Source: CAVTWJ01 sp964525605 (GTDB lineage: Bacteria; Oederibacteriota; Muellerivitia; Muellerivitales; Muellerivitaceae). Taken from it: 35,699 nt of DNA. Of this stretch, positions 29,360-35,699 are shown in pieces. The notes below the pieces were generated by a model that was not told the origin of the DNA, ran no database searches, and saw nothing but the letters and a program-made list of their open reading frames with translations. Position 1 is the first letter of the stretch. Each line of letters starts with the position of its first letter. The stretch spans positions 1 through 35,699 of the forward strand of contig CAZGKT010000039.1 in the NCBI GenBank assembly GCA_964525605.1, in the 5' to 3' direction. Both the position numbers and the translations under genes were made by a program.

Positions 29360-31417
29360 TCATCTCTCGCTTAAAAGCGATAATACCTTTAGCCCATCGG
29401 TGGTGGGCAATTGGCACTGATAGTTTCGGCAAACATAGGCCGTCGGTTTGCCGCCCTGGGCCGTCCGGCCTTCCACCCAGGGGATGAGGTTGGTCAAATC
29501 CTTCACTTGATTCTCCTCGGCGAAAACCAACACTTTTCCGGGAAGGAAAGTTTTCCGGATCGAACGAAGCATTTCATTGGATTCATTTTTCGGCCCCACC
29601 ACCAAAACCTCCGCAGGGCCGTAAAAATCGAACTGAAAGGCCTGGAGCATCAGGGGATAATTCATCGGACCCTGGGATAACAGGGCGGAAAAGGCTTTTA
29701 GAATCTCGTCGGCTCGATTTCGGTATTGGGGGTCTCCCGTCCATTCGGCCAACCGGTAGAGGCTCAGGGCCGCCAGCGAATTCCCCGAAGGGATCACGCC
29801 ATCATGGGAATCCTTGGTCCGTGCCAGAAGCCGATGGGCGTCTTTTTGGTCGCTTCCCGTGAAAAAATACCCTCCCCCTTTCTCATCCCAAAACAAACTC
29901 GCCATATCCTTTTCGAGCCCGACAGCCTTCTTGAAATAGGCTGGTTCAAAAGTACTCTCGTAAAGGTCCAGTTGGGCGGCCTGGTAAAAGGCGTAATCGT
30001 CGATATAACCCTGAATATCGGAGGGTCCGTTTCGATAGGAAGCCAATAGCCTTCCATTCTTGAACAAGTTCTTATCGATGAAATCCGAGGCCTTTTTCGC
30101 CGTTTCAAGGTAGGCGTCATCCCCCAGGACTTGATAGCCGTAACAAAGCGAGGAAATCATCAGGCTGTTCCAGGATGTGAGGATCTTGTCGTCCAGGTGG
30201 GGCCTTATCCGTTTGGATCTTTCAGCCAAAACCTTTTTTCGGACCCCCTCCCACCCCTTTTCATCCCTGCCCAGGGTCTGGAGCGCCTCGGACAAGGGCC
30301 CCTTCAGGTGAAGGATATTTTGACCCTCGAAATTTCCAGCTTCGCTGGCCCCGTAAAGGTTACAAAAGGCCATGCCGTCTTCTTCGCCCAGGATTCGCTT
30401 TAATTCGGAAGGGGTCCAGACGTAAAACTTCCCCTCTTCGCCCTCGCTATCGGCATCCTCCGCGCTGTAAAAGCCTCCCTCGGGACTGGTCATATCCCGC
30501 GAAAGATAATTGAAGATTTCCCGAGCCACCCGGGCATATTCCTCCTTCCCAGTGACCTGATAGGCTTCCAAATAGGCCCGGGAAAGCAACGCGTTGTCGT
30601 AAAGCATCTTCTCGAAGTGGGGGACCAGCCATTCATCGTCGGTGGAATACCGGGAAAAACCTCCGCCCACTTGGTCGTAGATGCCGCCCCAGGACATCTT
30701 GTCGAGGGTCACCTCGACCAGCGGGAGAATTTCTCGGTCTCCCGTCTTTTGATGCAACCGAAGCAAGAATTGAATCGCCATGGCGGGAGGAAACTTGGGC
30801 GCGCCCCGGAACCCCCCGTCTTTTGGATCAAACCCGGATTCCAACTGTTCCCGGGCCAGATCGAGAATTTTTTCGTTCAAGGCTTCGCCGGAGGTTTGGG
30901 CGCTGGGCCGGGCGATCACGGAGGCGAGTTGTTGGCCCGCCTTTTCGATTTCCTCGGGCTTGGTGCGCCAGGCCCGGCGGACGTCCTCCAACACGGAGGG
31001 AAATCCCGGGCGGCCATAACGGGCGTCGGGCGCGAAATAGGTTCCCCCATAAAAAGGCTTGAGGTCGGGGGTTAAAAAAAGATTCAGCGGCCAGCCGCCC
31101 TGGCCGGTGAGCATCATCACCGCGTTCATATAGATCTGGTCCACGTCCGGGCGCTCTTCCCGGTCGACCTTGATGCAGACGTAATGCTCGTTCATGATCT
31201 TCGCGATCGCCTCGTTCTCGAAACTCTCGCGCTCCATCACGTGGCACCAATGGCAGGTGGAATAGCCGATGGAAAGAAAGATGGGTTTGTTTTCGTTCTT
31301 CGCTTTCTGGAAGGCCTCCTCGCCCCAGGGGAACCAGTCCACCGGGTTGTGGGCGTGCTGAAGCAGGTAGGGGCTTTTCTCGTGGATGAGGCGATTGGTG
31401 TGGGGAGAGGAATTCAT
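29360..31417 (-). CDS. YyaL/SSP411-type protein (thioredoxin-fold plus (alpha/alpha)6 barrel)
   Basis: A 685-residue member of the DUF255 family. The N-terminal thioredoxin-like domain begins NRLIHEKSPYLLQHAHNPVDW and has the CHWCHVME motif near residue 56, followed by KVDREERPDVDQIYM. The rest is an (alpha/alpha)6-barrel resembling N-acyl-glucosamine epimerases (GGWPLNLFLTPD, GGGFSRYSTDDEWLVPHFEKMLYDNA). Such proteins are widespread; a redox or sugar-modifying role is suggested but unproven. I chose the ATG at 31417; a GTG six bases upstream is possible. Full length for the family. Confidence 0.93.
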   Translation of the reverse strand: MNSSPHTNRLIHEKSPYLLQHAHNPVDWFPWGEEAFQKAKNENKPIFLSIGYSTCHWCHVMERESFENEAIAKIMNEHYVCIKVDREERPDVDQIYMNAVMMLTGQGGWPLNLFLTPDLKPFYGGTYFAPDARYGRPGFPSVLEDVRRAWRTKPEEIEKAGQQLASVIARPSAQTSGEALNEKILDLAREQLESGFDPKDGGFRGAPKFPPAMAIQFLLRLHQKTGDREILPLVEVTLDKMSWGGIYDQVGGGFSRYSTDDEWLVPHFEKMLYDNALLSRAYLEAYQVTGKEEYARVAREIFNYLSRDMTSPEGGFYSAEDADSEGEEGKFYVWTPSELKRILGEEDGMAFCNLYGASEAGNFEGQNILHLKGPLSEALQTLGRDEKGWEGVRKKVLAERSKRIRPHLDDKILTSWNSLMISSLCYGYQVLGDDAYLETAKKASDFIDKNLFKNGRLLASYRNGPSDIQGYIDDYAFYQAAQLDLYESTFEPAYFKKAVGLEKDMASLFWDEKGGGYFFTGSDQKDAHRLLARTKDSHDGVIPSGNSLAALSLYRLAEWTGDPQYRNRADEILKAFSALLSQGPMNYPLMLQAFQFDFYGPAEVLVVGPKNESNEMLRSIRKTFLPGKVLVFAEENQVKDLTNLIPWVEGRTAQGGKPTAYVCRNYQCQLPTTDGLKVLSLLSER

Positions 31418-31477
31418 GGGCACTAGATTGGAGGAAAGGACCGCCGACTATCAACCCCGCGCGGAAAACTTTTTAAA

Positions 31478-32242
31478 TTAAGAAGGAAGGTTGGGAAACT
31501 GCGTGGAGAGGTCACCCTGGAACACCAGGATTCCCACATGGCTCAGCCGGCTCTGGAGATCCACCCAGATCTCGCCGCCCATGTCGGTCCACCGCCGGCA
31601 AAAACTGAAGTCTTCGCTTAAGTAAACGCCCTCCGCCTCATCCAGGATGCAATTGAACAAGGCGTACAGGAAATTTCTTTTTTGACCGACTTCCTTCGCG
31701 CTGAATTGGCCGGAATAGCGGAGCTGGGGGTATTTTTCAATCATGGCCAGCAAAACGGATCGTTTGATCATCATGAACCCCGTGCCCGCATACCGCACCT
31801 TGGCGAATACGCCCTTCACCTCGATTTTTTCGGGATTTTCGGCGCCCACCACATAGGCCAGGGAGGCGGATTCGATGCGTTTCATCCCCGCCTTCGCCTG
31901 GGCCGTCACGCGGTTCCAGTCGATCACCTTGGCCGGGTAAACCCCCGCGGAGACATCCGCGTTGAATTGAAGAAGACGGAACACCTGGTCCGGCTCAAAA
32001 CCGATATCCGCGTCGATGAAAAGAAGGTGGGTGGCGGACTCGATTTCGAGGAATTGGGCCACTAAGTCCTGCCGGGCCCGGGGAATCAAAGCGTCCCCGT
32101 ACATCATTTTGACCTGCAGATTGATGTCACCCCGCGCGTAGCAGGCGTCTTTCAGCTTGAGGAGCGAATTGGCGTAAAGGGCCGTGACCTGGCCCCCGTA
32201 ACAGGGGGTCGCCACGACCAGATGGAAGGGGGAATCGGCCAT
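31478..32242 (-). CDS. GT-A-fold glycosyltransferase-like protein
   Basis: A 254-residue protein starting ADSPFHLVVATPCYGGQVTA after the initiator. The nucleotide-sugar/metal motif is Asp-x-Asp in FIDADIGFEPDQV, and KVRYAGTGFMMIKRSVL and LSEDFSFCRRW are typical of family-2-like enzymes that add sugars to lipids or proteins. No membrane segment is present. Neither this ATG nor the GTG at 32278 has a good ribosome-binding site. It sits between trmL and the YyaL-type gene on the same strand; context gives no hint of acceptor. Confidence 0.78.
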   Translation of the reverse strand: MADSPFHLVVATPCYGGQVTALYANSLLKLKDACYARGDINLQVKMMYGDALIPRARQDLVAQFLEIESATHLLFIDADIGFEPDQVFRLLQFNADVSAGVYPAKVIDWNRVTAQAKAGMKRIESASLAYVVGAENPEKIEVKGVFAKVRYAGTGFMMIKRSVLLAMIEKYPQLRYSGQFSAKEVGQKRNFLYALFNCILDEAEGVYLSEDFSFCRRWTDMGGEIWVDLQSRLSHVGILVFQGDLSTQFPNLPS

Positions 32243-32293
32243 GGGCCCATCATATCCAGCGGTTCTGGAAGGCTCCACGAAAAATCGCGTTCG

Positions 32294-32764
32294 TTAAAAC
32301 TTATAAAGCTGGAATTGGTTTTGCCGGACGGCTTCGTAGAGGACAATCCCCACGGAAGTGGAAAGGTTCAGGCTCCGGATGGATTGATCGGTCTGGGGAA
32401 TCCGGTACATCTGTTCCTTATAGATTTCGTAGAAGTCTTTGGGAAGCCCGGCTGTTTCTTTGCCGAAGATGAGGTAGGCCCCTTGGGAAAAATCCGCGTC
32501 CCAGTAGACCCGGGCGCCCTTGGTGGAAAGGAACATCATGGGAATATCGGGGTTCATTTGCTCGAGAAATTTGTCCCAGGTCGCGTATCGGTGGGGGTTC
32601 ACCTTTTCCCAGTAATCCAGCCCCGCCCGATGAAGTTCTTTCTCATCGAGATGAAAACCCAACCGGCCCACCAGGTGAAGCTCCGCCCCCGCCCCCAAAC
32701 AGGTCCGGCCGATGTTGCCCGTGTTCCAGGGTATTTCGGGTTCAATGAGGACAACGTGGATCAT
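32294..32764 (-). CDS. trmL: tRNA (cytidine/uridine-2'-O-)-methyltransferase TrmL
   Basis: A 156-residue SPOUT methyltransferase, the normal size of TrmL. Conserved parts are EPEIPWNTGNIGRTCLG (motif 1), LIFGKETAGLP (motif 2) and RSLNLSTSVGIVLYEAVRQ (motif 3), which together form the trefoil knot that binds SAM. TrmL methylates the wobble nucleotide 34 of some leucine tRNAs. The start at 32764 follows AAGGAA. One deviation is Thr in LNLSTSV, where Asn is common. Confidence 0.94.
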   Translation of the reverse strand: MIHVVLIEPEIPWNTGNIGRTCLGAGAELHLVGRLGFHLDEKELHRAGLDYWEKVNPHRYATWDKFLEQMNPDIPMMFLSTKGARVYWDADFSQGAYLIFGKETAGLPKDFYEIYKEQMYRIPQTDQSIRSLNLSTSVGIVLYEAVRQNQFQLYKF

Positions 32765-32820
32765 GGATGCATTCCTTCAAGGGTTTCCGGGCGATGAGGG
32801 GCCCGCAGGGACAGATTGTA

Positions 32821-33597
32821 TTATTCATTCCCTGGGAAAGTCCATTCGTAGGCCAAATAACCCGTGAAGGAGTATTCGGGTTGCAGGAGGTCCCTCCCGG
32901 CGGAAAACACGATGTGGTTGACCTGGTCGAAATTCAGAAAACCCCCGAGGTTAAATCCCACGCTGTCGTTTACCCCTGTCTGGTTGGCGCTGTGATAGAA
33001 GATTTCCCCTCCCAGGGTGAAAAAAGACGAGAGGTCCCTTTGAATTTCCCATCCCAGAAACACCCAATTCTGGTTGCCCGGGCCCGGGTTGAACCAATAG
33101 CCCCCGCCCCCGAAGGTCGTCCAAGGCCCCCAGCTTTTCTGGAGCCAGAGGGGAAGTAAGAACTGATATTGGCCGCTTCCCAGGCCCTTGGCCGCGTCGC
33201 CCGTCGGGATATTGACCTGAGGAAAAAGGGCAGCCTGGGGAAGATCGGCGCTCTCGTGGATAAACCGGTACTTAAATCCAATTAAGGAGTCCCCCAATCC
33301 GTAGGACTGAATGGAAGCCGATGGAAAATCGAAAGAACCTTGTTCGGTCAAGCTGAGTTGGAGGTCCGGCAATGCCCCGTAATTCAAATTCAGGAAAGGG
33401 GCGGTTCCCGAGAAATCATTTTGGAACTGCAGGCCGGTCAAACCCAGGTAAATTTCCCAATGCCCGAAATCCGTCGGTTCGGGATCATCCGTCTCGAAGG
33501 GCGGGCCCGCCCAGGAAACCGACGCCAAACCCAGAAGGCCCAGAAAAAACAGGGCGATGAAAGTGGAACTGTTCTTTGGGATATCCGAAATAGCCAT
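32821..33597 (-). CDS. Outer-membrane beta-barrel protein (PF13557-like)
   Basis: A 258-residue protein with a signal peptide (about 12-30, FIALFFLGLLGLASVSWA) followed by GPPFETDDPEPTDFGHWEIY, the typical mature N-terminus of the phenol-degradation MetA-like transporter family. The rest is alternating amphipathic strands rich in Gly and aromatics, ending in a strand-like AYEWTF near the C-terminus. The substrate is unknown. The start follows AAGGT. It precedes trmL by 56 bases. Confidence 0.85.
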   Translation of the reverse strand: MAISDIPKNSSTFIALFFLGLLGLASVSWAGPPFETDDPEPTDFGHWEIYLGLTGLQFQNDFSGTAPFLNLNYGALPDLQLSLTEQGSFDFPSASIQSYGLGDSLIGFKYRFIHESADLPQAALFPQVNIPTGDAAKGLGSGQYQFLLPLWLQKSWGPWTTFGGGGYWFNPGPGNQNWVFLGWEIQRDLSSFFTLGGEIFYHSANQTGVNDSVGFNLGGFLNFDQVNHIVFSAGRDLLQPEYSFTGYLAYEWTFPGNE

Positions 33598-33616
33598 GAC
33601 CTTATCTTACTAAAAC

Positions 33617-34378
33617 CTAATGGCTTTTTCGGGCCGCCCTGTGCTTGAAAAAACGAACGCAGACCAGGATGAAGAGGAACAGCGCCCCGGTGGCGGCATA
33701 ACGGCTCAGGTTCAATCCCCCCTCGGCGAGGGGTTTATCCAGAAAGTCGCCCAGCACCGCCCCCAGGGGGCGGGTGAGGATAAAGGCGGACCAAAAGAGG
33801 AGCGTACGGGAAACCTGGGTCCATTTGTAAAGCGCGAGGATCACCGCCAGCATGATCACGAATAGGGTCGCCCCCCCCAGGTAGCCCATGCCCTCGCTGT
33901 CGGCCGTCCAATCCCCCAAGGCCGTGCCCAGGGTCTGGGAGAACATGATGGTCACCCAGTAGAACATCTCCGATTTCGGCTCGCAGACCGAATCCACGGC
34001 CACCGTGCCCAGGGTCTTGTACCAGATGAATAACGAGGCCATCAGCAGGATGCAAAGGATCGAGGAACCCCCCGCGTAGCCGACGCCCAGGGACCGGTCG
34101 CAAAAATCAGCCATTGTGGTGCCCACCGTCGTGGTGGCGATGATGGTGAACCAGTAGATATAGGGATGGAACGCCTTGGCCTTGATCTGGATGATCACCG
34201 CCGCGATGAAAATCACGGCGAAAATGGCCGTGCTGAGCAGGTAGCCCAGGTTCATGGACATGGAGACCATGTCGCCCCCGGTCTCACCCACGGTGGTGGC
34301 GGCGATCTTCATGACCCAGAAAAGGAGGGTAACCTCGGGGACCTTGCTCAGGTTGTTTTCAACAGATTTTTCATTCAC
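33617..34378 (-). CDS. COG4705-type membrane protein with four internal repeats
   Basis: A 253-residue inner-membrane protein with about eight predicted helices. A repeated motif recurs four times: TTVGETGGD, TTVGTTMAD, QTLGTALGD and RPLGAVLGD, each followed by a Gly-rich turn and a membrane helix. The repetition suggests internal duplication of a two-helix unit, and the conserved Asp/Thr positions could line a transport path. The family lacks an agreed function. I place the start at GTG 34378 because AAGGAGG sits five bases upstream; the frame continues to another GTG at 34402 without such a site. Confidence 0.82.
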   Translation of the reverse strand: MNEKSVENNLSKVPEVTLLFWVMKIAATTVGETGGDMVSMSMNLGYLLSTAIFAVIFIAAVIIQIKAKAFHPYIYWFTIIATTTVGTTMADFCDRSLGVGYAGGSSILCILLMASLFIWYKTLGTVAVDSVCEPKSEMFYWVTIMFSQTLGTALGDWTADSEGMGYLGGATLFVIMLAVILALYKWTQVSRTLLFWSAFILTRPLGAVLGDFLDKPLAEGGLNLSRYAATGALFLFILVCVRFFKHRAARKSH

Positions 34379-34418
34379 GGGAACCTCCTTGATCCGATTC
34401 ACCGACAGGTTTCAGTCA

Positions 34419-34450
34419 TAAAAAAAGGGCCGCCCCAAAGGGGGCAGCCC
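34419..34450 (-). terminator. Rho-independent terminator of the YncE-like gene
   Basis: On the minus strand GGGCTGCCCC pairs with GGGGCGGCCC with one weak (T-G) pair around a short loop and is followed by TTTTTTT. It lies 13 bases after the stop of the beta-propeller gene and separates it from the COG4705-type gene. Confidence 0.9.
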
Positions 34451-34462
34451 TCGAAACGGCAT

Positions 34463-35500
34463 TTACTTCCCTATCACGAGCAGATGAAAGGTTCCCGGCA
34501 CCGGTTTACGGTGGGGTTTGGGATCCTTATCCGTCGGGGTCGGTGGGGGCTGCATCTGGGCGGTCATCATGAAGATGCGGCCCGTTTTGGAATCAAGGGC
34601 TAGGCTCCGGGCGGCAATCTCGGTCGGGAATTGCTCCACAAGCGTGTATTTGTTGGGTGAGTCCTCGTGAATGACCGTCAGGGTGCCGTCGCCGTTGGAG
34701 CTGAACACGTTGCCGGTGGCAGGATCAAACGCGGTGCCATCCACCCGGTCCCCGATCGGCAGGGTCTGGATCACCTTCCCGTTCTTGGCGTTCATCACCA
34801 CCAGGAGTTTGTTGTGACAGCCGCTGAAGAGCCGGTTGTTCTTCACGTCCATGGAAAGACCGGAAGGTGATTCCCCCGGGGCCAGGGGCCAAGTCTTGAG
34901 AACCTTCATGGTCTTGGCATCCATCTTGATAATGACGCTTTTGCTTTCCAGGTTGTCATAAAGAAGGCCCGTTCCGTTGGAGACGGCCACTTCGGGCGCC
35001 CCGTCCAGGTCCACGGTTTGGACCACCTTGTCGGTAGTGGGGTCAATGACGGTCGAGTTCTTGCTGTCTCCGTCAAAGGTAATGACATGGCTGGTGGCGG
35101 GGTCGTAAATAATTACGTCCGTGTCCTTCGAGGTGGGAATTTCGGAAAGGTGTTTCAAGGTTTTCAGGTCGAAGACCACCACGCTTCCCGGGTCCCCGCT
35201 CGAGGCATAGCCCTTGCCCAGGTCAGGCAGAACGACCACGCCGTGGGGATGGGGCACATTCTCGATTGTTCCAATGAGTGTCAGGGCGTCGGCGTCGACC
35301 ACCTGAATGCTGTTGTTATGGGTGAGATAGACCCGGCGGCTGTCGGAATCGACGATGAGAAAATCCCATCCGCCGTCGCCGGGCAATGGAACCTTTTGGA
35401 GGATCTTGTAGCCGCTCGGCCCCGTCGCATCCTGGGCTTGAAGCGCGCCCGCAAATCCCAGCAGTAAACCCATGAACAGCAAAAGCTTGATCTGATTCAT
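34463..35500 (-). CDS. Secreted YncE-like beta-propeller protein
   Basis: A 345-residue exported protein. A signal peptide (about 1-23, LLLFMGLLLGFAGALQA) precedes a seven-bladed-type propeller: repeats such as RRVYLTHNNSIQVVDADALT, KGYASSGDPGSVVVFDLKTL, NRLFSGCHNKLLVVMNAKNG and GNVFSSNGDGTLTVIHED. A His/Pro-rich loop (QPPPTPTDKDPKPHRKPVPG) precedes the last strand. YncE-family proteins are periplasmic; their ligands are mostly unknown. The start at 35500 follows GGAGG; a longer frame to 35539 lacks a site and would mask the signal peptide. A terminator follows. Confidence 0.9.
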   Translation of the reverse strand: MNQIKLLLFMGLLLGFAGALQAQDATGPSGYKILQKVPLPGDGGWDFLIVDSDSRRVYLTHNNSIQVVDADALTLIGTIENVPHPHGVVVLPDLGKGYASSGDPGSVVVFDLKTLKHLSEIPTSKDTDVIIYDPATSHVITFDGDSKNSTVIDPTTDKVVQTVDLDGAPEVAVSNGTGLLYDNLESKSVIIKMDAKTMKVLKTWPLAPGESPSGLSMDVKNNRLFSGCHNKLLVVMNAKNGKVIQTLPIGDRVDGTAFDPATGNVFSSNGDGTLTVIHEDSPNKYTLVEQFPTEIAARSLALDSKTGRIFMMTAQMQPPPTPTDKDPKPHRKPVPGTFHLLVIGK

Positions 35501-35519
35501 TCCAGCCTCCGATTTGATT

Positions 35520-35699
35520 TTAAAACGAACTCTCCTCACCCACCTTTAGACGCTTCTCTGACTCTTTCGCTCCTACTACCCCGGTGGTCCCGGGTCTCCC
35601 AATCGTAGCCAGCCCACCCAGTTCTTTAAGAAGCGGGGCGGCTTGGATTGGTTTGGGGCCGCGGATTGAAGTCGGCCGGGACGGGATTCGGCAGCCCCA
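35520..35699 (-). CDS. Possible C-terminal end of an unknown gene, cut by the window edge
   Basis: The minus-strand frame is open for 59 codons from the right edge to TAA at 35520-35522, ending LKVGEESSF, 19 bases before the YncE-like start. The encoded peptide (with LLKELGGLATIGRPGTTG) matches nothing I recognise, and codon use is not strongly gene-like. It could equally be non-coding. Confidence 0.2.
   Translation of the reverse strand, partial: WGCRIPSRPTSIRGPKPIQAAPLLKELGGLATIGRPGTTGVVGAKESEKRLKVGEESSF

Overview
The window reads as chromosomal DNA of a G+C-rich Gram-negative bacterium. An outer membrane is implied by two predicted beta-barrel proteins (DUF3078-like, 27831-28727; PF13557-like, 32821-33597). 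No rRNA, tRNA or CRISPR array was seen. I cannot assign a phylum from sequence alone. The LexA operator looks unlike the classical enterobacterial and Firmicutes boxes, and the intergenic spaces carry three families of short interspersed repeats, which would fit an under-sampled lineage.

Layout, left to right. At 1-140 are the 3' end of fabI and its terminator. At 308-5574 are a small unknown gene, a divergent radC/lexA pair with an unusual symmetric operator, a NYN-domain protein, a Nudix hydrolase and an aldo/keto reductase with a lysine-rich tail, interspersed with repeats. At 5848-10109 lies accessory-looking DNA: an AI-2E-type permease, a truncated copy of the 5' end of a rhodanese gene, a HEPN/MNT toxin-antitoxin pair, the intact rhodanese gene coupled to a MauE/DoxX-like membrane protein, a tandem duplication with a hairpin insertion, and a GxxExxY-family protein bracketed by inverted repeats. 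At 10204-17310 are a TPR protein, a large secreted glycoside hydrolase and a membrane glycosyltransferase with a C-terminal TPR region.

At 17394-23825 is a signalling block on the minus strand: cheA, cheW, a chemoreceptor, a possible CheX-like protein and a PAS histidine kinase. The CheA has lost the histidine expected in its P1 (Hpt) domain while keeping its ATPase motifs, and no cheY, cheR or cheB lies in the window. At 24050-35500 is a long co-directional run on the minus strand: a metal-receptor-like binding protein, a methyltransferase overlapping an alpha/beta hydrolase, two MscL paralogues around a small zincin, outer-membrane proteins, DinB, a YyaL-type thioredoxin-fold protein, a glycosyltransferase, TrmL, a four-repeat COG4705-type membrane protein and a YncE-like beta-propeller.

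The most unusual signals are: (1) a repeat family, core CCGCCAAG-x-CGCCAAG, that occurs as inverted pairs and in one case brackets a GxxExxY gene; (2) the CheA with no phospho-acceptor histidine; (3) the nested palindrome between radC and lexA; (4) the toxin-antitoxin pair lying between a truncated and an intact copy of the same gene start.
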